Positions 9,497 through 18,506 of a stretch of DNA of 64,000 nucleotides are shown here, piece by piece. The translations under genes and the position numbers were made by a program. How positions within the stretch are numbered: position 1 is the stretch's first letter; every line of letters starts with the position of its first letter. This stretch comes from Rhizobium halophilum. Lineage in GTDB: Bacteria > Pseudomonadota > Alphaproteobacteria > Rhizobiales > Rhizobiaceae. The stretch is from NCBI RefSeq assembly GCF_021648825.1, contig NZ_JAKJHS010000010.1, positions 62,001 to 126,000 of the forward strand. Direction: 5' to 3'. The notes under the pieces were generated by a model. That model saw nothing but the letters and a program-made list of their open reading frames with translations. It was not told the origin of the DNA and did not search any database.

Positions 9497-10441
9497 TCAG
9501 CCGAGAATCGCAGTGAGTGCTGTTTCAATGTCGGTCGGCGTATTGATCGCCGTACCGGATATCGACTTGTCGATGCGGCGCGCAAGACCGGTCAGCACCT
9601 TGCCAGCGCCGACTTCGTAGAGATCCCTGACGCCGTTCGCCCCTAGCCATTCCACCGTCTCGCGCCAACGGACCTGGCCAGTCACCTGGCTCACCAGCAG
9701 GTCCACAATCTCGCCAGCGTCGGCAACGGGAGCCGCGCGAACGTTGGCAACAACCGGAACCACCGGATTGTCTTTTTCGACTTGCGCAAGAGCGTGTCGC
9801 ATTGCGTCGGCGGCCGGGGCCATCAGGGCGCTGTGGAAAGGTGCGGAAACAGGCAGCATGATGGCGCGCTTGGCGCCCTTTTCGGTAGCAAGCGTCGCGG
9901 CTTTCTCCACGGCCTCCTTGGAACCGGAGATCACCAACTGGCCGCCGCCGTTGTCGTTGGCAATCTGACAAACGCCTGCGCTGGTTGCCTCTTCACAGAT
10001 TGCGGTGACGTCGCCGTGCTCGAGCCCAATAATAGCGGCCATGGCGCCCTCCCCGACCGGCACCGCCGACTGCATGGCGTCCCCGCGGATGCGCAGGAGA
10101 CGGGCCGTATCGGCGAGCGAAAACGTACCGGCTGCACAAAGAGCAGAATATTCTCCCAGGGAATGGCCGGCGACATAGGACACCTTGTCGGCGAGCTTTA
10201 GGCCGCGGGCCTCCATAACGCGCAACGCTGCCATGGAAACTGCCATGAGTGCCGGCTGCGCATTGGCCGTCAGCGTCAGAGTCTCCTCCGGGCCGTTCCA
10301 CATGATGTCGGACAGCTTTTGCCCGAGCGCCTCGTCGACCTCCTCAAAGACTGCGCGGGCCTCGGGAAACGCATCCGCAAATTCCTTGCCCATGCCGACG
10401 GCCTGGCTACCTTGCCCCGGAAAAGTGAATGCAATGCTCAT
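9497..10441 (-). CDS. fabD: Malonyl-CoA:ACP transacylase
   Basis: FabD moves malonyl groups from CoA to ACP and so supplies the elongation cycle. The 314-residue protein starts with the conserved FTFPGQGSQ motif (5-13). The nucleophile Ser94 sits in GHSLGEYS, Arg119 in RIRGDAM and the catalytic His203 in APFHSA. The ATG at 10441 is chosen over an upstream in-frame start at 10477 because family members begin right before the FPGQGSQ region and GGGAAGGAT lies just upstream. It is the first gene of the minus-strand fab cluster and is divergent from the aldo/keto reductase at 10675. Confidence 0.97.
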   Translation of the reverse strand: MSIAFTFPGQGSQAVGMGKEFADAFPEARAVFEEVDEALGQKLSDIMWNGPEETLTLTANAQPALMAVSMAALRVMEARGLKLADKVSYVAGHSLGEYSALCAAGTFSLADTARLLRIRGDAMQSAVPVGEGAMAAIIGLEHGDVTAICEEATSAGVCQIANDNGGGQLVISGSKEAVEKAATLATEKGAKRAIMLPVSAPFHSALMAPAADAMRHALAQVEKDNPVVPVVANVRAAPVADAGEIVDLLVSQVTGQVRWRETVEWLGANGVRDLYEVGAGKVLTGLARRIDKSISGTAINTPTDIETALTAILG

Positions 10442-10473
10442 GGGATGAGATCCTTCCCTATGTTTTTTGCCTT

Positions 10474-10502
10474 CCAATTCACGTTCCCGGCGCGGGTGTC
10501 AA
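10474..10502 (-). promoter_or_regulatory. Candidate fabD promoter
   Basis: On the minus strand a perfect TTGACA, preceded by CC, lies at 10502-10497. With a 17-base spacer the -10 position reads AATTGG, which is a poor match. Alphaproteobacterial housekeeping promoters often depend mainly on the CTTGAC part, so this is a plausible start for the fab operon. The rest of the 233-base divergent gap shows no other clear signal. Confidence 0.3.
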
Positions 10503-10674
10503 GGCAGAGGGTCGCCTCACCTCCGGTGCCACCACTAAGCGAGCCGATGATTTCGCTGATCGACGCACGATGAAACAGAAGGGCTGCAAAGTCCGGCAGC
10601 AATCCGGCTGCTAACAGTTGCGCCTCCCAAAATCCTGCCTAAACTCCCCCACCTCCCAAAACAGGACTGACTTC

Positions 10675-11718
10675 ATGAAATTCAAGACACTAGGCCGCAC
10701 AGACATCTCCGTGTCGGAAATCTGCCTCGGCACCATGACATGGGGCTCGCAGAACACCGAAGCCGAAGCGCACGAGCAGATGGACCATGCCGTTGACGCG
10801 GGCATAAACTTCTTCGACACCGCGGAGCTTTACCCCACTACCCCCGTCAGCGCCGAGACCTACGGACGCACGGAGGAGTTCATCGGCGCATGGATGAAGA
10901 AGAGCGGCATGCGAGACCGGATCGTGCTGGCAACAAAGGTCGCAGGGAGCGGCCGTCCTCACATCCGCGGTGGTCGTGATCTCGATGCCACCAGTGTCCG
11001 AGCAGCCCTGGAAGCAAGCCTCAGCCGACTGCAGACGGATTATGTCGATCTTTACCAGATCCACTGGCCCAACCGCGGCAGCTACCACTTCCGCCAATGC
11101 TGGACGTTCGATGCATCGCAGCAGGATCGTGCCAAGGCAGTACAGGAGATCGAGGACATCCTCTCTACCCTCGGCGACCTCGTGAAGGAAGGCAAGGTAC
11201 GCGCGGTGGGGCTGTCCAACGACAGTGCCTGGGGTACACTGAGGTACCTTCGCCTCGCGGAGGAGAAAGGTCTGCCGCGGGTCGCCTCGATCCAGAATGA
11301 ATACAACCTGCTTTACCGACAGTTCGACCTCGATCTTGCAGAGGTTTCCCATCATGAGGACATCGGCCTGCTTGCCTATTCCCCGCTTGCAGCCGGCATA
11401 CTTACCGGCAAGTATCTCGATGGTGCTCGACCGCAGGGATCACGCGCGACCATCAACACCGACCTCGGAGGTCGCCTGCAGCCGCTGCAGGAACCGGCAG
11501 TCAAGGCTTACAAAGAAGTCGCGGCACGCCACGGACTGGATCTTGCCCAAATGGCAATTGCCTTCTGCCTCACCCGACCCTTCATGGCTTCAGTGATCAT
11601 CGGGGCGACCAGCATTGAGCAGTTAAAGACGGCGATCGACGCCAAAGATCTCACGCTGGACGACCCGATCCTGCAAGACATCGCCCAGGTACATCGACGC
11701 TATCCCATGCCGATGTGA
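10675..11718 (+). CDS. Tas-like NADP(H)-dependent aldo/keto reductase
   Basis: The 347-residue protein aligns by eye with E. coli Tas over its whole length, including SLGLGTMT-like, TLGRTDISVSEICLGTMTWG-type N-terminal strands and the C-terminal IIGATS motif. The catalytic tetrad of aldo/keto reductases is present: Asp49, Tyr53, Lys88 and His130 (DTAELYP, ATKV, YQIHWP). The natural substrate is unknown. The start is the ATG at 10675, because the upstream in-frame codons do not resemble the family. A strong inverted repeat lies just after the stop codon. It may be transcribed from the region shared with fabD. Confidence 0.9.
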   Translation: MKFKTLGRTDISVSEICLGTMTWGSQNTEAEAHEQMDHAVDAGINFFDTAELYPTTPVSAETYGRTEEFIGAWMKKSGMRDRIVLATKVAGSGRPHIRGGRDLDATSVRAALEASLSRLQTDYVDLYQIHWPNRGSYHFRQCWTFDASQQDRAKAVQEIEDILSTLGDLVKEGKVRAVGLSNDSAWGTLRYLRLAEEKGLPRVASIQNEYNLLYRQFDLDLAEVSHHEDIGLLAYSPLAAGILTGKYLDGARPQGSRATINTDLGGRLQPLQEPAVKAYKEVAARHGLDLAQMAIAFCLTRPFMASVIIGATSIEQLKTAIDAKDLTLDDPILQDIAQVHRRYPMPM

Positions 11719-11727
11719 CTTCGGGGG

Positions 11728-11765
11728 CTCGTATCTCCGCGCAGCTTCATGCGCGGAGGTACGAG
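11728..11765. terminator. 15-bp inverted repeat after the aldo/keto reductase gene
   Basis: An almost perfect 15-bp stem (one G-T pair) with an eight-base loop begins nine bases after the stop codon. The arms run 11728-11742 and 11751-11765. No run of T follows, so if it ends transcription it probably acts with other factors; protection of the 3' end is the other possibility. It is among the most stable structures in the window. Confidence 0.5.
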
Positions 11766-11883
11766 AATGTACTCGAGGACCTGCACCCCACAGAAATGTG
11801 ATGCCTTGGAGGGTACCAATCCGCGGCTCCGCTCCCACCTGCGAAACGGCGATTTGGAACAAAGACAACGACAGGAGACTCGT

Positions 11884-12819
11884 GTGCTGGATGCAATGTT
11901 CGTCGCAGGCGGACTGGTCGGACTTTATTTCGGCGCGGAGTGGCTCCTGCGGGGAGCGGTTGCCCTGTCGATGCGGCTCGCCATTCCGACGTTGATCGTT
12001 TCGCTGGTCATCGTCGGCTTCGGCACATCCATGCCTGAGCTCCTGGTCTCCATACGCGCGGCCCTTGCCGGCTCCCCAGACATTGCGCTTGGCAACGTCA
12101 TTGGCTCCAACACGGCCAACATTCTCCTGATCATCGGCGTTTGCGCGTTGATCTTTCCGATCACGCACTGGGACAGCAATGTCCGGCACGACGCACTCGT
12201 GATGGTAGGTGCTTCCGTCCTGCTTCTGGCACTCGTCCAGTTCGAAGCAATCGGCCGTCTAGCCGGTCTGCTGATGGTCGTACTTCTGATCACCTACCTC
12301 CTCTACACCTACAGGATGAGCAAGACACGGGCAGAAGCGCTGAGCCAGGACATCGTCCAGCAAAAGAAACTGAAGCCAGCCATGATAGCGCTGCTCATCC
12401 TTGGCGGTCTCGCGACCCTCTTCGTCGGCGCAGAACTGCTTATTCGCGGCGCAACGAACCTGGCCCGCTATTTCGGGATATCCGAGGCAGTGATCGGACT
12501 TACCGTGGTTGCGGTTGGCACATCCCTTCCCGAGCTTGCAACGGGCATCATGTCTGCGATGAAGCGGCACTCCGACATCATGATCGGCAATGTCGTCGGG
12601 TCGAATATCTTCAACATCCTGTTCATCCTCGGTGTGACGTCTCTGCTTCATCCCATCGGGGTCGACCAGCGCTTTGGCTGGTTCGACGTGCCGATCATGC
12701 TCCTGGTGACCTTGGGGTTGGCTGGTTTTCTGTTCAGCAAAATGGGCATCACCCGGATTGCGGCCGGTGCGATGCTGGCGGGATATGCCGGGTACACGGT
12801 TCTTCTTGTACAGGTGTGA
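11884..12819 (+). CDS. Calcium/sodium antiporter, CaCA family (YrbG-like)
   Basis: This 311-residue membrane protein carries the two inverted alpha repeats of the CaCA superfamily: GFGTSMPEL plus GNVIGSNTANI (45-80), and later AVGTSLPEL plus GNVVGSNIFNI. The glutamates in both PEL motifs are the expected cation ligands. About ten transmembrane helices are predicted by eye. The GTG at 11884 is chosen because AGGAG lies seven bases before it and the protein starts directly with the first helix; the frame stays open upstream but that part looks non-coding. The transported ion is inferred from the family. Confidence 0.9.
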   Translation: MLDAMFVAGGLVGLYFGAEWLLRGAVALSMRLAIPTLIVSLVIVGFGTSMPELLVSIRAALAGSPDIALGNVIGSNTANILLIIGVCALIFPITHWDSNVRHDALVMVGASVLLLALVQFEAIGRLAGLLMVVLLITYLLYTYRMSKTRAEALSQDIVQQKKLKPAMIALLILGGLATLFVGAELLIRGATNLARYFGISEAVIGLTVVAVGTSLPELATGIMSAMKRHSDIMIGNVVGSNIFNILFILGVTSLLHPIGVDQRFGWFDVPIMLLVTLGLAGFLFSKMGITRIAAGAMLAGYAGYTVLLVQV

Positions 12820-12836
12820 GGCAGACGCTCTGCCTC
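12818..12836. other. Hairpin overlapping the CaCA antiporter stop codon
   Basis: An 8-bp stem (GAGGCAGA / TCTGCCTC) with a three-base loop begins inside the stop codon. No T-run follows. It may separate the antiporter gene from the ribosomal operon, but the evidence is only the repeat itself. Confidence 0.35.
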
Positions 12837-12865
12837 TACCCGTTAGATAGCGATCCGCACGAGCC

Positions 12866-12893
12866 TTGCTTTTATCGAAAATGGGCGTATAAG
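12866..12893 (+). promoter_or_regulatory. Candidate promoter of the rpsF operon
   Basis: TTGCTT (12866-12871) and TATAAG (12888-12893) are separated by 16 bases and lie about 220 bases before rpsF. The -10 is the best match in the 298-base gap. If used, the transcript would carry a leader of roughly 215 bases that contains the structured element at 12934-12990. Confidence 0.45.
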
Positions 12894-12933
12894 CCCGCCT
12901 GTTCGAACACCCGGTCTTCTGGCTGGTGGCTGA

Positions 12934-12990
12934 ACGGAGGGCAGGCTTGGGCAACCGAGCTGCATGGACCACAAGGTCCAGGCCTCCCGT
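12934..12990 (+). promoter_or_regulatory. Possible S6:S18-type ribosomal protein leader
   Basis: A lower helix pairs ACGGAGG (12934-12940) with CCTCCCGT (12983-12990, one bulged base). It encloses a 5' internal loop containing CCGAGC (12955-12960) and an apical hairpin TGGACC-ACAA-GGTCCA (12965-12980). Known S6:S18 mRNA leaders have a conserved CCG in a bulge next to a hairpin and bind the S6-S18 complex for feedback control. Position before rpsF and the CCG fit this, but I could not compare with the published covariance model. Confidence 0.4.
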
Positions 12991-13117
12991 GTCTCCGCTC
13001 TCGACCGTCTCGATCAAACAACTTTTCTTGCTTGGCTTCTCGCCTATCAGGAGCAGTCGTTGAGGCTTAGCCGCCGAAACCGGGTGAACACAACCGCAAG
13101 AAAAAGGCAAAGCTTAC

Positions 13118-13567
13118 ATGGCTCTTTACGAACACGTATTCCTTGCCCGGCAGGATGTTTCCGCTCAGCAGGTTGATGCCCTCGTCGAACAGTACAAGGG
13201 CGTCATCGAAGCGAACGGCGGCAAAGTCGGGCGCGTAGAAAACTGGGGCCTCAAGTCCCTGACCTACCGCATCAACAAGAACCGCAAGGCTCACTACGCC
13301 CTGATGGACATCGACGCGCCGGCTGCTGCCGTGCACGAGATGGAACGCCAGATGCGCATCAACGAAGACATCCTTCGCTACATGACGGTTTCCGTCGAGA
13401 AGCACGAAGAAGGCCCTTCCGCGATGATGCAGAAGCGCGACCGTGACGACCGTCCGCGTCGCGATGGCGACCGTCCGAGCTTCGGCGATCGCGATCGTGG
13501 TCCTCGTCCCGACCGTGGCCCGCGTGAGGGTGGCTTCGAGCGCCGTCCGCGCGAAGACCGCGCGTAA
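13118..13567 (+). CDS. rpsF: 30S ribosomal protein S6
   Basis: S6 binds 16S rRNA together with S18 in the platform of the 30S subunit. The conserved core covers residues 1-100, starting with [12 protein letters not shown] and including the [14 protein letters not shown] segment. The 149-residue protein ends in a tail of about 45 residues (from about 106) made almost only of Arg, Asp, Gly and Pro, which is much longer than the E. coli C-terminus and likely disordered. It is the first gene of rpsF-rpsR-DUF2232-rplI. A structured leader candidate lies upstream. Confidence 0.98.
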   Translation: MALYEHVFLARQDVSAQQVDALVEQYKGVIEANGGKVGRVENWGLKSLTYRINKNRKAHYALMDIDAPAAAVHEMERQMRINEDILRYMTVSVEKHEEGPSAMMQKRDRDDRPRRDGDRPSFGDRDRGPRPDRGPREGGFERRPREDRA

Positions 13568-13589
13568 TCGAGCTTAAGGAGAAAACACA

Positions 13590-13838
13590 ATGGCTGAAGC
13601 ATCCTCTGCTCCCGCACGCCGCCCGTTCCACCGCCGTCGCAAGACCTGCCCCTTCTCGGGCGCGAACGCACCGCGGATCGACTACAAGGACGTCCGTCTC
13701 CTGCAGCGCTACATTTCCGAGCGCGGCAAGATCGTTCCGTCCCGCATCACGGCCGTCTCCCAGAAGAAGCAGCGCGAACTGGCCAAGGCCATCAAGCGCG
13801 CCCGTTTCCTCGGCCTGCTGCCCTACGTCGTATCGTAA
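13590..13838 (+). CDS. rpsR: 30S ribosomal protein S18
   Basis: The 82-residue basic protein has the typical S18 features: an Arg-rich N-terminus, the KTCPF segment, [18 protein letters not shown] and the C-terminal [11 protein letters not shown] motif. It forms a heterodimer with S6 on 16S rRNA. An AAGGAG ribosome-binding site lies nine bases before the ATG, and rpsF ends 22 bases upstream. A strong hairpin follows the gene. Confidence 0.99.
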   Translation: MAEASSAPARRPFHRRRKTCPFSGANAPRIDYKDVRLLQRYISERGKIVPSRITAVSQKKQRELAKAIKRARFLGLLPYVVS

Positions 13839-13849
13839 GTCACAAATAG

Positions 13850-13873
13850 GACCCGCCGAACCGTCGGCGGGTC
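13850..13873 (+). terminator. Hairpin after rpsR
   Basis: A perfect 10-bp GC-rich stem (GACCCGCCGA / TCGGCGGGTC) with a four-base loop lies 11 bases after the rpsR stop. The following bases are GTCCCTT, without a good T-run. It could act as an attenuator that lowers expression of the membrane protein gene relative to rpsF-rpsR, or stabilise the 3' end. Confidence 0.5.
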
Positions 13874-13968
13874 GTCCCTTCCGCGATGGGCGCGGATCGG
13901 AACCAGAAAATCCCATGTTGGGGACAAGCGCCTGACGCATCGGTCGGCCAGCCTCCCCTAACTGCTCC

Positions 13969-14958
13969 ATGCAGGACAGCGAGATCGTGAAGACACCGAA
14001 ACAGACAGTGCTGCCGATCGGCATCCTTGCCGGCGTTGTTGCCACCCTGCTCGCGCTGGGTGCGATGTCGCAGCCGTCTTTCGCGTCGGTGCTTTACGCG
14101 GCTTCAGCCTTGCCAATCCTGATCGCCGGCCTTGGCTGGGGCAACGTTGCGGCTGCAACTGCCATCGTCGCGGCCGCGACGCTCGGGGCCGCCCTCCTGT
14201 CGCTCCCCTTCGCGCTGACGATGCTTGCCTTTACCCTCTTCCCCGCAGGATGGCTGTCGCATCTTGCCAATCTGGCTCGCCCCGCCTCCGAACTCGGTGG
14301 GCCGGACGATCTTCTGGCCTGGTATCCCCTTTCGGATATCCTGCTGCATCTTTGCGGCCTGGTGACGCTCGCCGTCATCGCACTCGGCGTTGTCATCGGC
14401 TACGGCCCGGAACTGACCAACCAGATGGTCGACATGATGACGGAAGCCCTTCAGGGGCAAGATCCCACGCTGACGCCCGATCCCGCGGCGCTTGCACAGA
14501 CGAAGTCCATGTTCGTGCTGATGCTGCCGATGATCCAGGGGGGACTTTGGGTCCTGCTGCTGTTTGCAGCCTACTACATCGCCTCTCGCGTGGTATCGCG
14601 TTCCGCCCGCGCGCTGCGCCCCCGGGAAGATATGCCTTCCGCGCTCAGGATGAGCCGCAACGCGATCTTCATCTTCCTGGCAGGCATTATCCTCACGTTC
14701 TTCCATGGCGTTCCAGCGATGATTGGCGCGACCATCTGCGGCACCTTCGGCGCCGGTTTCCTCATGGCAGGCTTTGCCGGCCTGCACTTCCGCAGCAAGG
14801 GAAAGGACTGGCGCCTGCCGGTCCTGGTTCTTGCCTATCTTTCCTCGCTCATGCTTCTGCCGGCGTTCTTCATCCTTGTGCTCGGTCTTGCCGACACCAG
14901 GCGGACGATCGCGCTGACGCCGGCGAAGAAATCAGATCAAACCGATACCGACATCTAA
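13969..14958 (+). CDS. DUF2232 membrane protein
   Basis: The 329-residue protein has about eight hydrophobic helices and belongs to the DUF2232 family (YybS-like), which is regularly found between rpsR and rplI in alphaproteobacteria. The biochemical function is not known. The predicted membrane regions start near residues 14, 45, 70 and 125 and continue to the C-terminus, ending in a short charged tail. The ribosome-binding site is weak. The hairpin after rpsR suggests that it is made in smaller amounts than the ribosomal proteins around it. rplI follows after 24 bases. Confidence 0.85.
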   Translation: MQDSEIVKTPKQTVLPIGILAGVVATLLALGAMSQPSFASVLYAASALPILIAGLGWGNVAAATAIVAAATLGAALLSLPFALTMLAFTLFPAGWLSHLANLARPASELGGPDDLLAWYPLSDILLHLCGLVTLAVIALGVVIGYGPELTNQMVDMMTEALQGQDPTLTPDPAALAQTKSMFVLMLPMIQGGLWVLLLFAAYYIASRVVSRSARALRPREDMPSALRMSRNAIFIFLAGIILTFFHGVPAMIGATICGTFGAGFLMAGFAGLHFRSKGKDWRLPVLVLAYLSSLMLLPAFFILVLGLADTRRTIALTPAKKSDQTDTDI

Positions 14959-14982
14959 ACACCAACCCGAAAGGACAAATTC

Positions 14983-15558
14983 ATGGACGTTATTCTCCTC
15001 GAGCGTATCGCTCGGCTCGGCCAGATGGGCGAAACCGTCAAGGTTCGCGACGGCTACGCCCGCAACTTCCTCCTGCCGCAGGGCAAAGCGCTACGCGCCA
15101 ATGAAGCCAACAAGAAGCGGTTCGAAGCCGAGCGTTCGACACTTGAAGCCCGTAATCTCGAGCGCAAGTCGGAAGCCCAGAAGGTCGCCGACGTGCTTGA
15201 GGGCAAGACCTTCATCATGGTTCGTTCGGCCGGCGAAACCGGCCAGCTCTACGGTTCTGTCGCCGCTCGCGACATCATCGAAGCGCTCGCTGCCGAAGGC
15301 TTCAACATCGGCCGCAACCAGGTGGATCTCAGCCTGCCGATCAAGGCCATCGGCCTCCATAAGGTAACCCTGCTGCTGCACGCGGAAGTCGAGATCGAGA
15401 TCGAGATCAACGTTGCCCGTACGGTTGAAGAAGCCGAGCGTCAGGCGAAGGGCGAGACCCTTACCTCCGCTGATGCCATCTACGGCGTCGACGAAGATGC
15501 CCTTCGTCCGGAAGACTTCTTCGATCCGGAAGCCGACCGCGACGGCGACGAAGAATAA
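14983..15558 (+). CDS. rplI: 50S ribosomal protein L9
   Basis: L9 binds domain V of 23S rRNA near the L1 stalk and helps keep reading frame. The N-terminal RNA-binding domain ([16 protein letters not shown], then [12 protein letters not shown]) is followed by the long connecting helix and the C-terminal domain. The 191-residue length is typical for rhizobia and exceeds the E. coli protein (149) because of an acidic C-terminal tail (EDFFDPEAD region). AAAGGA lies before the ATG. A strong terminator hairpin follows 28 bases after the stop. Confidence 0.99.
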   Translation: MDVILLERIARLGQMGETVKVRDGYARNFLLPQGKALRANEANKKRFEAERSTLEARNLERKSEAQKVADVLEGKTFIMVRSAGETGQLYGSVAARDIIEALAAEGFNIGRNQVDLSLPIKAIGLHKVTLLLHAEVEIEIEINVARTVEEAERQAKGETLTSADAIYGVDEDALRPEDFFDPEADRDGDEE

Positions 15559-15585
15559 GACTTCGCCCATATCCGTCGAAATGAA

Positions 15586-15616
15586 GAAGCCCCCGACGAA
15601 CACCGTCGGGGGCTTC
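15586..15616. terminator. Terminator between rplI and ugpC
   Basis: GAAGCCCCCGACG pairs with CGTCGGGGGCTTC across a five-base loop, giving a stem of about 13 bp. It lies between two convergent genes and could serve both: on the plus strand it ends in CTTCC, on the minus strand GGGGGCTTCTTC follows. The T-runs are short on both sides. Confidence 0.7.
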
Positions 15617-15648
15617 CTGCGTTCCAGCGTTTGGAGGCTGCACCTCTG

Positions 15649-16701
15649 TTAGTCGAGCCGCTTGCCTGTCACATCAAACATGTGGATGTTGGGCTGCGCG
15701 GCGGCGATACGGATCGTCTCGCCGAAACCGATCTGCGAGCGGCCGGGAACGCGGAACACGATCGGACTGCCATCGGCGAGCGACGCGTGGACGTAGCTTT
15801 CGGCACCCACCAGTTCCACCGCATCGACCTTGACCTCGCCTGTGAAATCCGCCGGGGCGTTTTCATTGGCTATGACGATGTCTTCCGGACGTATGCCAAC
15901 CGTATCAACACTTGCTGCAATCCCGGAGCTAGTGGCAAGCGCCCAGCCGCTCCCCTCGACAGCCTTGCGCTTCAGCAGGTTCATTGACGGTGAGCCGATG
16001 AAGGTCGCAACGAAGGTGGAGGCCGGTCGCTCGTAGAGCTCGATCGGGGTTCCGACCTGCTCGATCTTCCCCCCGTTAAGAACCACCAGCCGATCCGCCA
16101 GCGTCATCGCCTCCATCTGGTCGTGGGTGACGTAAACGCTCGTGGTGGCAAGCGACCGCTGCAGGCGACGGATCTCAACCCGCATCTGGACACGCAGCTT
16201 GGCATCGAGGTTTGACAGCGGCTCGTCAAAAAGGAAAGCGGCGGGCTTGCGGACAATCGCGCGGCCCATGGCGACACGCTGACGCTGACCGCCGGACAGC
16301 TGCCGAGGCTTGCGCTCGAGGTACTGCTCTATTTCCAGCGCCTTGGCCGCTTCGGTAATTCGGCGATCGATCTCGTCCTTCGGCGTGTTGCGGTTCTTCA
16401 AGCCGTAGGCGAGGTTCTGCCGCACCGTCATGTGCGGATAAAGCGCGTAGTTCTGAAACACCATCGCGATGTCGCGCTGCGATGGTTCGAGCTGATTGAC
16501 CACCCGCCCGCCGATGGAGATCTCGCCAGAAGAGATGCTTTCCAGCCCTGCGATCATCCTCAAGAGGGTGGATTTGCCGCAGCCCGATGGGCCGACGAGG
16601 ACGATCATTTCGCCATCGGCGATATGGAGCGACACCCCTTTGATCGCCTCGATATTGCCGGCATAGACCTTGCGGACGTCGTTGAGTTCAATTTCGGCCA
16701 T
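15649..16701 (-). CDS. ugpC: sn-glycerol-3-phosphate ABC transporter, ATP-binding subunit
   Basis: This 350-residue MalK/UgpC-type ATPase powers uptake through UgpAE. Walker [10 protein letters not shown] is at 37-45, the Q-loop near 83 ([10 protein letters not shown]), the signature LSGGQRQRV at 135-143 and Walker B FLFDEP at 156-161; the C-terminal third forms the regulatory OB-fold (TOBE) domain. Its start and the ugpE stop share one base. The glycerol-3-phosphate assignment comes from the binding protein of the same operon, since ATPases of this group are alike. Confidence 0.93.
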   Translation of the reverse strand: MAEIELNDVRKVYAGNIEAIKGVSLHIADGEMIVLVGPSGCGKSTLLRMIAGLESISSGEISIGGRVVNQLEPSQRDIAMVFQNYALYPHMTVRQNLAYGLKNRNTPKDEIDRRITEAAKALEIEQYLERKPRQLSGGQRQRVAMGRAIVRKPAAFLFDEPLSNLDAKLRVQMRVEIRRLQRSLATTSVYVTHDQMEAMTLADRLVVLNGGKIEQVGTPIELYERPASTFVATFIGSPSMNLLKRKAVEGSGWALATSSGIAASVDTVGIRPEDIVIANENAPADFTGEVKVDAVELVGAESYVHASLADGSPIVFRVPGRSQIGFGETIRIAAAQPNIHMFDVTGKRLD

Positions 16702-17549
16702 TACTTTTCAGTCTCCACAAGACCTTTGACGAACCAACGCTGCATCAGCACCACCACCAGAACAGGCGGGATGATGGCGAGCACCGCGGTTACCATGACG
16801 TAGTTCCACGGGGTGGACGCGTCGGTGAAATCGACAAGACGCCGCAGGCCGATGATGATCGTGTTCATCTTCGCATCGTTGGTCACGAGCAGCGGCCACA
16901 GATACTGCGTCCAGCCGTAAATGAAGAGGATCACGAAGAGGGCTGCGATATTCGTCTTCGAGAGCGGAAGGAGAATATCCCTCATGAAGCGGAAGGGCCC
17001 GGCATTATCGATGCGGGCAGCTTCCACCATCTCGCCCGGGATCGTCAGGAAGAACTGCCTGAACAGGAAGGTCGCTGTCGCAGACGCCATCAGGGGCAGG
17101 GTCAAACCGGCATAGGTGTCCAGCAGGCCGAGATCGACGATCACCTTATAGGTCGGCAGGATGCGGACCTCCACGGGCAACATCAAGGTGATGAAGATCA
17201 TCCAGAAGAAACCCATCCGGAACGGAAAGCGGAAGAAAACAATCGCGAAGGCGGACAGGAAGGAGATGATGATCTTACCGACCGCGATCGCCATAGCCAC
17301 CACGAAGGTGTTGAACAGGAGCCTCTCGAGGCTCACGCCGACGACCCGCTCGAGACCGCCGGACATGGCTCCCGAGTAATTCTCGACGAAATGATCCCCC
17401 GGCAGCAGCGACATCGGTGCTCGGATGATCTCTACCGAGGTCATGGTCGAGGCGACAAAGGTGTAATAAATCGGGAAGGCGACGATGATGATGCCGATGA
17501 TCAGCATCAGATGGGCCATCAGCCTCGCGACGGGACGGTTCTCGATCAT
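16701..17549 (-). CDS. ugpE: sn-glycerol-3-phosphate ABC transporter, permease UgpE
   Basis: A 282-residue inner-membrane protein with six predicted helices and the EAA loop ([13 protein letters not shown]) that contacts the ATPase. Together with UgpA it forms the translocation channel. It is nine bases downstream of ugpA and overlaps ugpC by one base, so the three are translated as a block. Family and order match the UgpBAEC system. Confidence 0.93.
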   Translation of the reverse strand: MIENRPVARLMAHLMLIIGIIIVAFPIYYTFVASTMTSVEIIRAPMSLLPGDHFVENYSGAMSGGLERVVGVSLERLLFNTFVVAMAIAVGKIIISFLSAFAIVFFRFPFRMGFFWMIFITLMLPVEVRILPTYKVIVDLGLLDTYAGLTLPLMASATATFLFRQFFLTIPGEMVEAARIDNAGPFRFMRDILLPLSKTNIAALFVILFIYGWTQYLWPLLVTNDAKMNTIIIGLRRLVDFTDASTPWNYVMVTAVLAIIPPVLVVVLMQRWFVKGLVETEK

Positions 17550-17558
17550 GCGCGAGCC

Positions 17559-18440
17559 TCAACCATAATGCACTTTCTTTTCGACGAAGCGGAACTGGAA
17601 GGCGGTCAAGCCGATCACGATCACCATCAGCACGACAGATTGTGCCGCGGATGAGCCGAGGTTCAGGTTCACGAACCCGTCGTTGTAAACCTTGTAGACC
17701 AGCGTCTCGGTTGCTTTTGCCGGGCCGCCACCGGTGACGGCATGGATGATGCCGAAGGTATCGAAGAATGCATAGACCGTGTTGACGACCAGGAGAAAGA
17801 AGGTGGTCGGCGCCAGAAGTGGAAAGATGATCGTCCAGAACCGCCGACTGCCGCGCGCGCCATCGATGGAGGCGGCTTCCAGCAGCGACTTGGGAATGGC
17901 CTGGAGGCCGGCGACAAAGAAGAGGAAGTTATAGCTGATCTGCTTCCAGGCGGCCGCAACGACGACCAGCAGCATGGCCTGGTTGCCGTCAAGCAACGGA
18001 TCCCACATCACCCCATTGCGGCGCAGGAGATAGGCGAAGGTGCCCATGGCCGGATTGAACATGAAGAGCCAGAGCATACCGGCGACGGCCGGTGCAACCG
18101 CATAAGGAATGATCATGAAGGTGCGGTAGAATCCGCGTCCACGCACCACAAGATCGGCAGCGGTCGCCAAGAGTAGCGCCGTGCCCATGGCGAGCACCGC
18201 CGTGGCCACGCTGAAGACCACCGTGACCTGCAGCGAGTGCAGGTAGTTCGGGTCGTTGAAGATGGCCGTGAAGTTCGCGAAACCAACAAAGGTGCTTCTG
18301 AGGCCGAAAGGGTCTTCCCGCATGGCCGACTGATAGAGCGCCTGGCTGGCGGGCCAGAAAAAGAAGATCACCGTCAGGATGATCTGCGGGGCAACCAGTA
18401 GATACGGGAGTATCTTGTTGGGGAAGACCACGTTCTGCAA
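17559..18440 (-). CDS. ugpA: sn-glycerol-3-phosphate ABC transporter, permease UgpA
   Basis: A 293-residue permease with six predicted helices and the conserved EAA loop ([16 protein letters not shown]). It pairs with UgpE in the membrane. A 66-base gap to ugpB holds a strong hairpin followed by TTTT on the minus strand, so this gene and those after it are probably expressed at a lower level than the binding protein. Confidence 0.93.
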   Translation of the reverse strand: MQNVVFPNKILPYLLVAPQIILTVIFFFWPASQALYQSAMREDPFGLRSTFVGFANFTAIFNDPNYLHSLQVTVVFSVATAVLAMGTALLLATAADLVVRGRGFYRTFMIIPYAVAPAVAGMLWLFMFNPAMGTFAYLLRRNGVMWDPLLDGNQAMLLVVVAAAWKQISYNFLFFVAGLQAIPKSLLEAASIDGARGSRRFWTIIFPLLAPTTFFLLVVNTVYAFFDTFGIIHAVTGGGPAKATETLVYKVYNDGFVNLNLGSSAAQSVVLMVIVIGLTAFQFRFVEKKVHYG

Positions 18441-18465
18441 AGCGGGAACCCTTCAGAGAATGAAA

Positions 18466-18494
18466 AGCCGCCCGGACGGAATGTCCGGGCGGCT
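18466..18494 (-). terminator. Terminator-like hairpin between ugpB and ugpA
   Basis: On the minus strand a perfect 12-bp stem (AGCCGCCCGGAC / GTCCGGGCGGCT) with a five-base loop is followed by TTTC. It begins 12 bases after the ugpB stop. This is the classical layout of a partial terminator or 3'-stabiliser that lets the periplasmic binding protein be made in excess over the membrane subunits. Confidence 0.7.
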
Positions 18495-18506
18495 GAAACG
18501 GCCGTT

